Part shown: positions 29,684 to 42,856 of the stretch, piece by piece
Numbering within the stretch: position 1 is the first letter of the stretch
How the letters are laid out: the number at the start of each line of letters is the position of its first letter
From: Megachile rotundata
Lineage: Eukaryota > Arthropoda > Insecta > Hymenoptera > Megachilidae
Assembly (NCBI RefSeq): GCF_050947335.1
Contig: NW_027473317.1
Coordinates: forward strand, 4,154,001 to 4,218,000
Direction: 5' to 3'
Length of the DNA stretch: 64,000 nt
Program-made: the position numbers and the translations under genes
The notes under the pieces: model-generated
The model's input: only the letters and a program-made list of their open reading frames with translations
Database searches by the model: none
What the model was told of the DNA's origin: nothing

Positions 29684-29800
29684 GATCGTATGATTGTGAT
29701 CGTATGATTGTGATCGTATGATTGTGATCGTATGATTGTGATCGTATGATTGTGATCGTATGATTGTGATCGTATGATTGTGATCGTATGATTGTGATCG
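29684..29800 (+). repeat. Longest run of GATCG variant units (nine)
   Basis: GATCG starts at 29684, 29698, 29712, 29726, 29740, 29754, 29768, 29782 and 29796. This is the longest uninterrupted CpG-bearing run I found. It lies after a unique GACATTG unit (near 29640), where other copies have GTCATTG. Confidence 0.88.
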
Positions 29801-32800
29801 TATGATTGTGATTGTATGATTGTGATTGTATGATTGTGATTGTATGATTGTGATTGTATGATTGTGATCGTATGATTGTGATTCTTTGATTGCGATTGTA
29901 TGATTGTGATTGTATGATTGTGATTGTATGATTGTGATTGTATGATTGTGATTGTATGATTGTGATTGTATGATTGTGATTGTATGATTGTGATTGTATG
30001 ATTGTGATTGTATGATCGTGATTGTATGATCGTGATTGTGAGATTGTGATTGTATGATTGTGATTGTATGATTGTGATCGTATGATTGTGGTCGTATGAT
30101 TGTGATTGTATAATGGTGATTGTATGTTTGCGATTGTATGATTGTGATTGTATGATTGTGATTGTATGGTTGTGATCGTATGATTGCGATTCTTTGATTG
30201 CGATTGTATGATTGTGATTGTATGATTGTGATTGTATGATTGTGATTGTATGATTGTGATTGTATGATCGTGATTGTATGATCGTGATTGTGAGATTGTG
30301 ATTGTATGATTGTGATTGTATGATTGTGATTGTACGATTGTGATTGTATGATTGTTATTGCATGATTGTGACTGTATGATTGTGATTGTATGATTGTGAT
30401 TTATGATTGTGATTGTATGATTCTGATTGTATGATTGTGATTGTATGATAGTGATTGTATGATTGTTTCTGTATGATTGTGATTGTATGATTGCGATTGT
30501 ATGATTATGATTGTATGATTGTGATTGTGTGGTTGTGATTGTATGATTGTGATTGTATGATTGTGATTGTATGATTGCGATTGTATGATTGTGATTGTAT
30601 GATTGTGATTGTATGATTGCGATTGTATGATTGTGATTGTATGATTGTGATCGTATGATTGTGATCGTATGATTGTGATTGTATAATGGTGATTGTATGA
30701 TTGTGATTGTATGATTGTGATTGTATGATTGCGATTGTATGATTCTGATTGTATGATTGTGATTGTATGATTGTGATTGTATGATTGTGATTGTATGATT
30801 GTGATTGTATGATTGTGATTGTATGATTGTGATTGTATGATTGTGATTGTATGATAGTAATTGTATGATTGTGATTGTATGATTGTCATTGTATGATTGC
30901 GATTGTATGATTGTGATTGTATGATTGTGATTGTATGATTGTGATCGTATGATTGTGATCGTATGATTGTGATTGTATAATTGTGATTGTATGATTGTGA
31001 TTGTATGATTGTGATTGTATGATTGCGATTGTATGATTCTGATTGTATGATTGTGATTGTATGATTGTGATTGTATGATCGTGATTGTATGATCGTGATT
31101 GTATGATCGTGATTGTGAGATTGTGATTGTATGATTGTGGTTGTATGATTGTGATTGTATGATTGTGATTGTATGATTGTGATCGTATGATTGCGATTCT
31201 TTGATTGCGATTGTATGATTGTGATTGTATGATTGTGATTGTATGATTGTGATTGTATGATTGTGATTGTATGATTGTGATTGTATGATTTTGATTGTAT
31301 GATCGTGATTGTATGATCGTGATTGTGAGATCGTGATTGTATGATTGTGATTGTATGATTGTGATTGTATGATTGTGATTGTATGATTGTGGTTGTATGA
31401 TTGTGATTGTATGATAGTGATTGTATGATTGTGATTGTATGATTGTCATTGTATGATTGTGATTGTATGATTGTGATTGTATGATTGTGATCGTATGATT
31501 GTGATCGTATGATTGTGATCGTATGATTGTGATCGTATGATTGTGATCGTATGATTGTGATTGTATGATCGTGATTGTATGATCGTGATTGTATGATCGT
31601 GATTGTGAGATTGTGATTGTATGATTGTGGTTGTATGATTGTGATTGTATGATTGTGATTGTATGATTGTGATCGTATGATTGCGATTCTTTGATTGCGA
31701 TTGTATGATTGTGATTGTATGATTGTGATTGTATGATTATGATCGTATGATTGTGATTGTATGATTGTGATTGTATGATTGTGATTGTATGATTGTGATT
31801 GCATGATTGTGATTGCATGATTGCGATTGTATGATTGTGATTGTATGATTGTGATTGTATGATTGTTTCTGTATGATTGTGATTGTATGATTGCGATTGT
31901 ATGATTCTGATTGTATGATTGTGATTGTATGATTGTGATTGTGTGATTGTGATTGTGTGATTGTGATAGTATAGTTGTGATTGTAGGATTGTGATTGTAT
32001 GATTGTGATTGTATGATTGCGATTGTATGATTCTGATTGTATGATTGTGATTGTATGATCGTGATTGTATGATCGTGATTGTATGATCGTGATTGTGAGA
32101 TAGTGATTGTATGATTGTGATTGTATGATTGTGATTGTATGATTGTGATTGTATGATTGTGATTGTATGATTGTGTTTGCATGATTGTGATTGTATGATC
32201 GTGATTGTGAGATTGTGATTGTATGATTGTCATTGTATGATTGTGATTGTGTGATTGTGATTGTATGATTGTGATTGTATGATTGTGATTGTATGATTAT
32301 GATCGTATGATTGTGATTGTATGATTGTGATTGTATGATTGTGATTGTATGATTGTGATTGCATGATTGTGATTGTATGATTGTGATTGTATGATTGTGA
32401 TTGTATGATTGTGATTGTATGATAGCGATTGTATGATTGTGATTGTATGATTGTGATCGTATGATTGTGATCGTATGATTGTGATTGTATGATTCTGATT
32501 GTATGATTGTGATTGAATGATTGTGATTGTATGATCGTGATTATATGATCGTGATTGTATGATCGTGATTGTGAGATTGTGATTGTATGATTGTGGTTGT
32601 ATGATTGTGATTGTATGATTGTGATTGTATGATTGTGATTGTATGATTGTGTTTGCATGATTGTGATTGTATGATTGTGATTGCGTGATTGTGATTGTAT
32701 GATTGTGATTGTATGATTGTGATTGTATGATTGTGATTGTATGATTGCGATTGTATGATTGTGATTGTATGATTGTGATTGTATGATTGTGATCGTATGA

Positions 32801-32972
32801 TTGCGATTCTTTGATTGTTTCTGTATGATTGTGATTGTATGATTGTGATTGTATGATTTTGATTGTATGATTGCGATTGTATGATTGTGATTGTATGATT
32901 GCGATTGTATGATTCTGATTGTATGATTGTGATTGTATGATTGTGATTGTGTGATTGTGATTGTGTGATTGT

Positions 32973-34700
32973 GATAGTATAGTTGTGATTGTATGATTGT
33001 GATTGTATGATTGTGATTGTATGATTGCGATTGTATGATTCTGATTGTATGATTGTGATTGTATGATCGTGATTGTATGATCGTGATTGTATGATCGTGA
33101 TTGTGAGATAGTGATTGTATGATTGTGGTTGTATGATTGTGATTGTATGATTGTGATTGTATGATTGTGATTGTATGATTGTGTTTGCATGATTGTGATT
33201 GTATGATCGTGATTGTGAGATTGTGATTGTATGATTGTCATTGTATGATTGTGATTGTGTGATTGTGATTGTATGATTGTGATTGTATGATTGTGATTGT
33301 ATGATTATGATCGTATGATTGTGATTGTATGATTGCGATTGTATGATTATGATTGTATGATTGTGATTGCATGATTGTGATTGTATGATTGTGATTGTAT
33401 GATTGTGATTGTATGATTGTGATTGTATGATAGCGATTGTATGATTGTGATTGTATGATTGTGATCGTATGATTGTGATCGTATGATTGTGATTGTATGA
33501 TTCTGATTGTATGATTGTGATTGTATGATTGTGATTGTATGATCGTGATTATATGATCGTGATTGTATGATCGTGATTGTGAGATTGTGATTGTATGATT
33601 GTGGTTGTATGATTGTGATTGTATGATTGTGATTGTATGATTGTGATTGTATGATTGTGTTTGCATGATTGTGATTGTATGATTGTGATTGCGTGATTGT
33701 GATTGTATGATTGTGATTGTATGATTGTGATTGTATGATTGTGATTGTATGATTGCGATTGTATGATTGTGATTGTATGATTGTGATTGTATGATTGTGA
33801 TCGTATGATTGCGATTCTTTGATTGTTTCTGTATGATTGTGATTGTATGATTGTGATTGTATGGTTTTGATTGTATGATTGCGATTGTATGATTGTGATT
33901 GTGTGATTGTGATTGTGAGATTGTGATTGTATGATTTTGATTGTATGATCGTGATTCTATGATCGTGATTGTGAGATTTTGATTGTATGATTGTGATCGT
34001 ATGATTGTGATTGTATGATTGTGATTGTATGATTGTGATTGTATGATTGTGATTGTATGATTGTGATTGTATGATTGTGATTGTATGATTGTGATTGTAT
34101 GATAGTAATTGTATGATTGTGAGTGTATGATTGTCATTGTATGATTGTGATTGTATGACTGTGATTGTATGATTGTGATTGTATGATTGTGATTGTATGA
34201 TTGTGATTGTATGATTGTGATTGTATGATTGTGATCGTATGATTGTGATTCTTTGATTGCGATTGTATGATTGTGATTGTATGATTGTGATTGTATGATT
34301 GTGATTGTATGATTGTGATTATATGATTGTGATTGTATGAATGCGATTGTATGATTGTGACTGTATGATTGTGATTGTATGATTTTCATTGTATGATTGT
34401 GATTGTATGATTATGATTGTATGATTGTGATTGTATGATTGTAATTGTGTGATTGTGATTGTATGATTCTGATCGTATGATTGTGATTGTAAGATTGTGA
34501 TTGTGTGATTGCGATTGTATGATTGTGACTGTATGATTGTGATTGTATGATTGTCATTGTATGATTGTGATTGTATGATTATGATTGTATGATTGTGCTT
34601 GTATGATTGTGATTGTGTGATTGTGATTGTATGATTGTGATTGTATGATTGTGGTTGTAAGATTGTGATTGTGTGATTGCGATTGTATGATTGTGACTGT
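32973..34700 (+). repeat. Domain II HOR core, copy 1 (1,728 bp)
   Basis: Runs from GATAGTATAG (32973) through GATTTTCATTG (34381, +1,408) to just before ATGACTGTGA (34701, +1,728). The stretch 33238-34389 matches 37704-38855 (offset 4,466 bp, 319 units) with a single difference visible in translation, so copies 1 and 3 are very close relatives. Confidence 0.85.
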
Positions 34701-35170
34701 ATGACTGTGACTGTATGATTGTCATTGTATGATTGTGATTGTATGATTGTGATTGTATGGTTGCGATTGTATGATTCTGATTGTATGATTGTGATTGTAT
34801 GATTGTGATTGTATGATCGTGATTGTATGATCGTGATTGTATGATCGTGATTGTGAGATTGTGATTGTATGATTGTGGTTGTATGATTGTGATCGTATGA
34901 TTGTGATCGTATGATTGTGATCGTATGATTGTGATCGTATGATTGTGATTGTATGATTGTGATTGTATGATTGTGATTGTATGATTGTGATTGTATGATT
35001 GTGATTGCATGATTGTGATTGCATGATTGCGATTGTATGATTGTGATTGTATGATTGTGATTGTATGATTGTTTCTGTATGATTGTGATTGTATGATTGC
35101 GATTGTATGATTCTGATTGTATGATTGTGATTGTATGATTGTGATTGTGTGATTGTGATTGTGTGATTGT

Positions 35171-36898
35171 GATAGTATAGTTGTGATTGTAGGATTGTGA
35201 TTGTATGATTGTGATTGTATGATTGCGATTGTATGATTCTGATTGTATGATTGTGATTGTATGATCGTGATTGTATGATCGTGATTGTATGATCGTGATT
35301 GTGAGATAGTGATTGTATGATTGTGGTTGTATGATTGTGATTGTATGATTGTGATTGTATGATTGTGATTGTATGATTGTGTTTGCATGATTGTGATTGT
35401 ATGATCGTGATTGTGAGATTGTGATTGTATGATTGTCATTGTATGATTGTGATTGTGTGATTGTGATTGTATGATTGTGATTGTATGATTGTGATTGTAT
35501 GATTATGATCGTATGATTGTGATTGTATGATTGTGATTGTATGATTGTGATTGTATGATTGTGATTGCATGATTGTGATTGTATGATTGTGATTGTATGA
35601 TTGTGATTGTATGATTGTGATTGTATGATAGCGATTGTATGATTGTGATTGTATGATTGTGATCGTATGATTGTGATCGTATGATTGTGATTGTATGATT
35701 CTGATTGTATGATTGTGATTGTATGATTGTGATTGTATGATCGTGATTATATGATCGTGATTGTATGATCGTGATTGTGAGATTGTGATTGTATGATTGT
35801 GGTTGTATGATTGTGATTGTATGATTGTGATTGTATGATTGTGATTGTATGATTGTGTTTGCATGATTGTGATTGTATGATTGTGATTGCGTGATTGTGA
35901 TTGTATGATTGTGATTGTATGATTGTGATTGTATGATTGTGATTGTATGATTGCGATTGTATGATTGTGATTGTATGATTGTGATTGTATGATTGTGATC
36001 GTATGATTGCGATTCTTTGATTGTTTCTGTATGATTGTGATTGTATGATTGTGATTGTATGATTTTGATTGTATGATTGCGATTGTATGATTGTGATTGT
36101 GTGATTGTGATTGTGAGATTGTGATTGTATGATTTTGATTGTATGATCGTGATTCTATGATCGTGATTGTGAGATTTTGATTGTATGATTGTGATCGTAT
36201 GATTGCGATTGTATGATTGTGATTGTATGATTGTGATTGTATGATTGTGATTGTATGATTGTGATTGTATGATTGTGATTGTATGATTGTGATTGTATGA
36301 TAGTAATTGTATGATTGTGAGTGTATGATTGTCATTGTATGATTGTGATTGTATGACTGTGATTGTATGATTGTGATTGTATGATTGTGATTGTATGATT
36401 GTGATTATATGATTGTGATTGTATGATTGTGATCGTATGATTGTGATTCTTTGATTGCGATTGTATGATTGTGATTGTATGATTGTGATTGTATGATTGT
36501 GATTGTATGATTGTGATTATATGATTGTGATTGTATGAATGCGATTGTATGATTGTGACTGTATGATTGTGATTGTATGATTTTCATTGTATGATTGTGA
36601 TTGTATGATTATGATTGTATGATTGTGATTGTATGATTGTAATTGTGTGATTGTGATTGTATGATTCTGATCGTATGATTGTGATTGTAAGATTGTGATT
36701 GTGTGATTGCGATTGTATGATTGTGACTGTATGATTGTGATTGTATGATTGTCATTGTATGATTGTGATTGTATGATTATGATTGTATGATTGTGCTTGT
36801 ATGATTGTGATTGTGTGATTGTGATTGTATGATTGTGATTGTATGATTGTGGTTGTAAGATTGTGATTGTGTGATTGCGATTGTATGATTGTGACTGT
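35171..36898 (+). repeat. Domain II HOR core, copy 2 (1,728 bp)
   Basis: GATAGTATAG at 35171, GATTTTCATTG at 36579 (+1,408), ATGACTGTGA at 36899. A 470-bp variable segment (34701-35170) precedes it. The stretch 35436-36335 recurs at 43122-44021 (offset 7,686 bp, 549 units) with one difference visible in translation. Confidence 0.85.
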
Positions 36899-37438
36899 AT
36901 GACTGTGACTGTATGATTGTCATTGTATGATTGTGATTGTATGATTGTGATTGTATGGTTGTGATTGTATGATTGTGATTGTATGATTGTGATTGTATGA
37001 TTGTGATTGTATGATTGTGATCGTATGATTGTGATTGTATGATCGTGATTGTATGATCGTGATTGTATGATCGTGATTGTGAGATTGTGATTGTATGATT
37101 GTGGTTGTATGATTGTGATTGTATGATTGTGATTGTATGATTGTGATCGTATGATTGCGATTCTTTGATTGCGATTGTATGATTGTGATTGTAGGATTGT
37201 GATTGTATGATTATGATCGTATGATTGTGATTGTATGATTGTGATTGTATGATTGTGATTGTATGATTGTGATTGCATGATTGTGATTGCATGATTGCGA
37301 TTGTATGATTGTGATTGTATGATTGTGATTGTATGATTGTTTCTGTATGATTGTGATTGTATGATTGCGATTGTATGATTCTGATTGTATGATTGTGATT
37401 GTATGATTGTGATTGTGTGATTGTGATTGTGTGATTGT

Positions 37439-39166
37439 GATAGTATAGTTGTGATTGTATGATTGTGATTGTATGATTGTGATTGTATGATTGCGATTGT
37501 ATGATTCTGATTGTATGATTGTGATTGTATGATCGTGATTGTATGATCGTGATTGTATGATCGTGATTGTGAGATAGTGATTGTATGATTGTGGTTGTAT
37601 GATTGTGATTGTATGATTGTGATTGTATGATTGTGATTGTATGATTGTGTTTGCATGATTGTGATTGTATGATCGTGATTGTGAGATTGTGATTGTATGA
37701 TTGTCATTGTATGATTGTGATTGTGTGATTGTGATTGTATGATTGTGATTGTATGATTGTGATTGTATGATTATGATCGTATGATTGTGATTGTATGATT
37801 GTGATTGTATGATTATGATTGTATGATTGTGATTGCATGATTGTGATTGTATGATTGTGATTGTATGATTGTGATTGTATGATTGTGATTGTATGATAGC
37901 GATTGTATGATTGTGATTGTATGATTGTGATCGTATGATTGTGATCGTATGATTGTGATTGTATGATTCTGATTGTATGATTGTGATTGTATGATTGTGA
38001 TTGTATGATCGTGATTATATGATCGTGATTGTATGATCGTGATTGTGAGATTGTGATTGTATGATTGTGGTTGTATGATTGTGATTGTATGATTGTGATT
38101 GTATGATTGTGATTGTATGATTGTGTTTGCATGATTGTGATTGTATGATTGTGATTGCGTGATTGTGATTGTATGATTGTGATTGTATGATTGTGATTGT
38201 ATGATTGTGATTGTATGATTGCGATTGTATGATTGTGATTGTATGATTGTGATTGTATGATTGTGATCGTATGATTGCGATTCTTTGATTGTTTCTGTAT
38301 GATTGTGATTGTATGATTGTGATTGTATGGTTTTGATTGTATGATTGCGATTGTATGATTGTGATTGTGTGATTGTGATTGTGAGATTGTGATTGTATGA
38401 TTTTGATTGTATGATCGTGATTCTATGATCGTGATTGTGAGATTTTGATTGTATGATTGTGATCGTATGATTGTGATTGTATGATTGTGATTGTATGATT
38501 GTGATTGTATGATTGTGATTGTATGATTGTGATTGTATGATTGTGATTGTATGATTGTGATTGTATGATAGTAATTGTATGATTGTGAGTGTATGATTGT
38601 CATTGTATGATTGTGATTGTATGACTGTGATTGTATGATTGTGATTGTATGATTGTGATTGTATGATTGTGATTGTATGATTGTGATTGTATGATTGTGA
38701 TCGTATGATTGTGATTCTTTGATTGCGATTGTATGATTGTGATTGTATGATTGTGATTGTATGATTGTGATTGTATGATTGTGATTATATGATTGTGATT
38801 GTATGAATGCGATTGTATGATTGTGACTGTATGATTGTGATTGTATGATTTTCATTGTATGATTGTGATTGTATGATTATGATTGTATGATTGTGATTGT
38901 ATGATTGTAATTGTGTGATTGTGATTGTATGATTCTGATCGTATGATTGTGATTGTAAGATTGTGATTGTGTGATTGCGATTGTATGATTGTGACTGTAT
39001 GATTGTGATTGTATGATTGTCATTGTATGATTGTGATTGTATGATTATGATTGTATGATTGTGCTTGTATGATTGTGATTGTGTGATTGTGATTGTATGA
39101 TTGTGATTGTATGATTGTGGTTGTAAGATTGTGATTGTGTGATTGCGATTGTATGATTGTGACTGT
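37439..39166 (+). repeat. Domain II HOR core, copy 3 (1,728 bp)
   Basis: GATAGTATAG at 37439, GATTTTCATTG at 38847 (+1,408), ATGACTGTGA at 39167. A 540-bp variable segment (36899-37438) precedes it. It is nearly identical to copy 1. Confidence 0.85.
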
Positions 39167-39664
39167 ATGACTGTGACTGTATGATTGTCATTGTATGATT
39201 GTGATTGTATGATTGTGATTGTATGGTTGTGATTGTATGATTGTGATTGTATGATTGTGATTGTATGATTGTGATTGTATGATTGTGATCGTATGATTGT
39301 GATTGTATGATCGTGATTGTATGATCGTGATTGTATGATCGTGATTGTGAGATTGTGATTGTATGATTGTGGTTGTATGATTGTGATTGTATGATTGTGA
39401 TTGTATGATTGTGATCGTATGATTGCGATTCTTTGATTGCGATTGTATGATTGTGATTGTATGATTGTGATTGTATGATTATGATCGTATGATTGTGATT
39501 GCATGATTGTGATTGCATGATTGCGATTGTATGATTGTGATTGTATGATTGTGATTGTATGATTGTTTCTGTATGATTGTGATTGTATGATTGCGATTGT
39601 ATGATTCTGATTGTATGATTGTGATTGTATGATTGTGATTGTGTGATTGTGATTGTGTGATTGT

Positions 39665-41364
39665 GATAGTATGGTTGTGATTGTATGATTGTGATTGTAT
39701 GATTGTGATTGTATGATTGCGATTGTATGATTCTGATTGTATGATTGTGATTGTATGATCGTGATTGTATGATCGTGATTGTATGATCGTGATTGTGAGA
39801 TAGTGATTGTATGATTGTGGTTGTATGATTGTGATTGTATGATTGTGATTGTATGATTGTGATTGTATGATTGTGTTTGCATGATTGTGATTGTATGATC
39901 GTGATTGTGAGATTGTGATTGTATGATTGTCATTGTATGATTGTGATTGTGTGATTGTGATTGTATGATTGTGATTGTATGATTGTGATTGTATGATTAT
40001 GATCGTATGATTGTGATTGTATGATTGTGATTGTATGATTATGATTGTATGATTGTGATTGCATGATTGTGATTGTATGATTGTGATTGTATGATTGTGA
40101 TTGTATGATTGTGATTGTATGATAGCGATTGTATGATTGTGATTGTATGATTGTGATCGTATGATTGTGATCGTATGATTGTGATTGTATGATTCTGATT
40201 GTATGATTGTGATTGTATGATTGTGATTGTATGATCGTGATTATATGATCGTGATTGTATGATCGTGATTGTGAGATTGTGATTGTATGATTGTGGTTGT
40301 ATGATTGTGATTGTATGATTGTGATTGTATGATTGTGATTGTATGATTGTGTTTGCATGATTGTGATTGTATGATTGTGATTGCGTGATTGTGATTGTAT
40401 GATTGTGATTGTATGATTGTGATTGTATGATTGTGATTGTATGATTGCGATTGTATGATTGTGATTGTATGATTGTGATTGTATGATTGTGATCGTATGA
40501 TTGCGATTCTTTGATTGTTTCTGTATGATTGTGATTGTATGATTGTGATTGTATGGTTTTGATTGTATGATTGCGATTGTATGATTGTGATTGTGTGATT
40601 GTGATTGTGAGATTGTGATTGTATGATTTTGATTGTATGATCGTGATTCTATGATCGTGATTGTGAGATTTTGATTGTATGATTGTGATCGTATGATTGT
40701 GATTGTATGATTGTGATTGTATGATTGTGATTGTATGATTGTGATTGTATGATTGTGATTGTATGATAGTAATTGTATGATTGTGAGTGTATGATTGTCA
40801 TTGTATGATTGTGATTGTATGACTGTGATTGTATGATTGTGATTGTATGATTGTGATTGTATGATTGTGATTGTATGATTGTGATTGTATGATTGTGATC
40901 GTATGATTGTGATTCTTTGATTGCGATTGTATGATTGTGATTGTATGATTGTGATTGTATGATTGTGATTGTATGATTGTGATTATATGATTGTGATTGT
41001 ATGAATGCGATTGTATGATTGTGACTGTATGATTGTGATTGTATGATTTTCATTGTATGATTGTGATTGTATGATTATGATTGTATGATTGTGATTGTAT
41101 GATTGTAATTGTGTGATTGTGATTGTATGATTCTGATCGTATGATTGTGATTGTAAGATTGTGATTGTGTGATTGCGATTGTATGATTGTGACTGTATGA
41201 TTGTGATTGTATGATTGTCATTGTATGATTGTGATTGTATGATTATGATTGTATGATTGTGCTTGTATGATTGTGATTGTGTGATTGTGATTGTATGATT
41301 GTGATTGTATGATTGTGGTTGTAAGATTGTGATTGTGTGATTGCGATTGTATGATTGTGACTGT
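39665..41364 (+). repeat. Domain II HOR core, copy 4 (1,700 bp, two units shorter)
   Basis: The starting marker is changed to GATAGTATGG (39665). GATTTTCATTG follows at 41045 (+1,380), so two whole units are missing relative to the 1,408-bp standard; the loss appears to be in the consensus run before GATAGTAATTG near 40.75 kb. A 498-bp variable segment (39167-39664) precedes it. Confidence 0.82.
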
Positions 41365-42856
41365 ATGACTGTGACTGTATGATTGTCATTGTATGATTGT
41401 GATTGTATGATTGTGATTGTATGGTTGCGATTGTATGATTCTGATTGTATGATTGTGATTGTATGATTGTGATTGTATGATCGTGATTGTATGATCGTGA
41501 TTGTATGATCGTGATTGTGAGATTGTGATTGTATGATTGTGGTTGTATGATTGTGATCGTATGATTGTGATCGTATGATTGTGATCGTATGATTGTGATC
41601 GTATGATTGTGATTGTATGATTGTGATTGTATGATTGTGATTGTATGATTGTGATTGTATGATTGTGATTGTATGATTGTGATTGTATGATTGTGATCGT
41701 ATGATTGTGATTCTTTGATTGCGATTGTATTATTGTGATTGTATGATTGTGATTGTATGATCGTGATTGTATGATCGTGATTGTGAGATTGTCATTGTAT
41801 GATTGCGATTGTATGATTGTGATTGTATGATTGTGATTGTATGATTGTGATCGTATGATTGTGATCGTATGATTGTGATTGTATAATTGTGATTGTATGA
41901 TTGTGATTGTATGATTGTGATTGTATGATTGCGATTGTATGATTCTGATTGTATGATTGTGATTGTATGATTGTGATTGTATGATCGTGATTGTATGATC
42001 GTGATTGTATGATCGTGATTGTGAGATTGTGATTGTATGATTGTGGTTGTATGATTGTGATTGTATGATTGTGATTGTATGATTGTGATCGTATGATTGC
42101 GATTCTTTGATTGCGATTGTATGATTGTGATTGTATGATTGTGATTGTATGATTGTGATTGTATGATTGTGATTGTATGATTTTGATTGTATGATCGTGA
42201 TTGTATGATCGTGATTGTGAGATCGTGATTGTATGATTGTGATTGTATGATTGTGATTGTATGATTGTGATTGTATGATTGTGGTTGTATGATTGTGATT
42301 GTATGATAGTGATTGTATGATTGTGATTGTATGATTGTCATTGTATGATTGTGATTGTATGATTGTGATTGTATGATTGTGATCGTATGATTGTGATCGT
42401 ATGATTGTGATCGTATGATTGTGATCGTATGATTGTGATCGTATGATTGTGATTGTATGATCGTGATTGTATGATCGTGATTGTATGATCGTGATTGTGA
42501 GATTGTGATTGTATGATTGTGGTTGTATGATTGTGATTGTATGATTGTGATTGTATGATTGTGATCGTATGATTGCGATTCTTTGATTGCGATTGTATGA
42601 TGGTGATTGTATGATTGTGATTGTATGATTATGATCGTATGATTGTGATTGTATGATTGTGATTGTATGATTGTGATTGTATGATTGTGATTGCATGATT
42701 GTGATTGCATGATTGCGATTGTATGATTGTGATTGTATGATTGTGATTGTATGATTGTTTCTGTATGATTGTGATTGTATGATTGCGATTGTATGATTCT
42801 GATTGTATGATTGTGATTGTATGATTGTGATTGTGTGATTGTGATTGTGTGATTGT
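41365..42856 (+). repeat. Domain II variable segment, 1,492-bp form
   Basis: The segment between ATGACTGTGA and the next core is 470-540 bp in most copies but 1,492 bp here. The extra sequence includes a copy of the block at 30886-31818, found at about 41778-42710 (offset 10,892 bp, 778 units), with the same run of GATCG units and TTTTGATTG/GAGATCG units. The first part matches 34701 onward with offset 6,664 bp (476 units). It therefore reads as a normal variable segment into which an older domain II block was inserted or exchanged. Confidence 0.75.

Larger units (their letters stand above)
1..30410 (+). repeat. Array domain I (13-bp units, GGTT pairs, GGCATCG and ATAATGG variants)
   Basis: This part is separated from the rest by its diagnostic variants. 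All 17 copies of the 13-bp unit, all 8 GGCATCG units and all 11 paired GGTT markers (GTGGTTG twice in succession) lie here. Its HOR copies are irregular: paired-GGTT markers start at 1025, 2411, 3600, 5587, 7099, 8219, 10416, 11354, 13593, 22156 and 25401, so spacing ranges from 0.9 to 8.6 kb. ATAATGG and GGTCG variants also occur in domain III, so the domains share ancestry. The right edge is set by the last 13-bp unit at 30398; variants typical of domain II (GATAGTAATTG) appear from about 30.85 kb, so the edge is gradual. Confidence 0.75.
3030..30410 (+). repeat. Seventeen dispersed 13-bp variant units (GATTTATGATTGT)
   Basis: A unit lacking one G (GATTTATG instead of GATTGTATG) begins at 3030, 4275, 8852, 12015, 15528, 17221, 19194, 19977, 21572, 22817, 24440, 24845, 25964, 26201, 28160, 28579 and 30398. 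Most copies share one context: a TTATTGCATG unit and a GACTG unit upstream, and GATTCTG, GATAGTG and TTTCTG units downstream. They are therefore copies of one ancestral deletion spread by HOR amplification, not independent slips. Each shifts the downstream 14-bp phase by exactly one base. I saw no copy after 30.4 kb. Confidence 0.9.
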
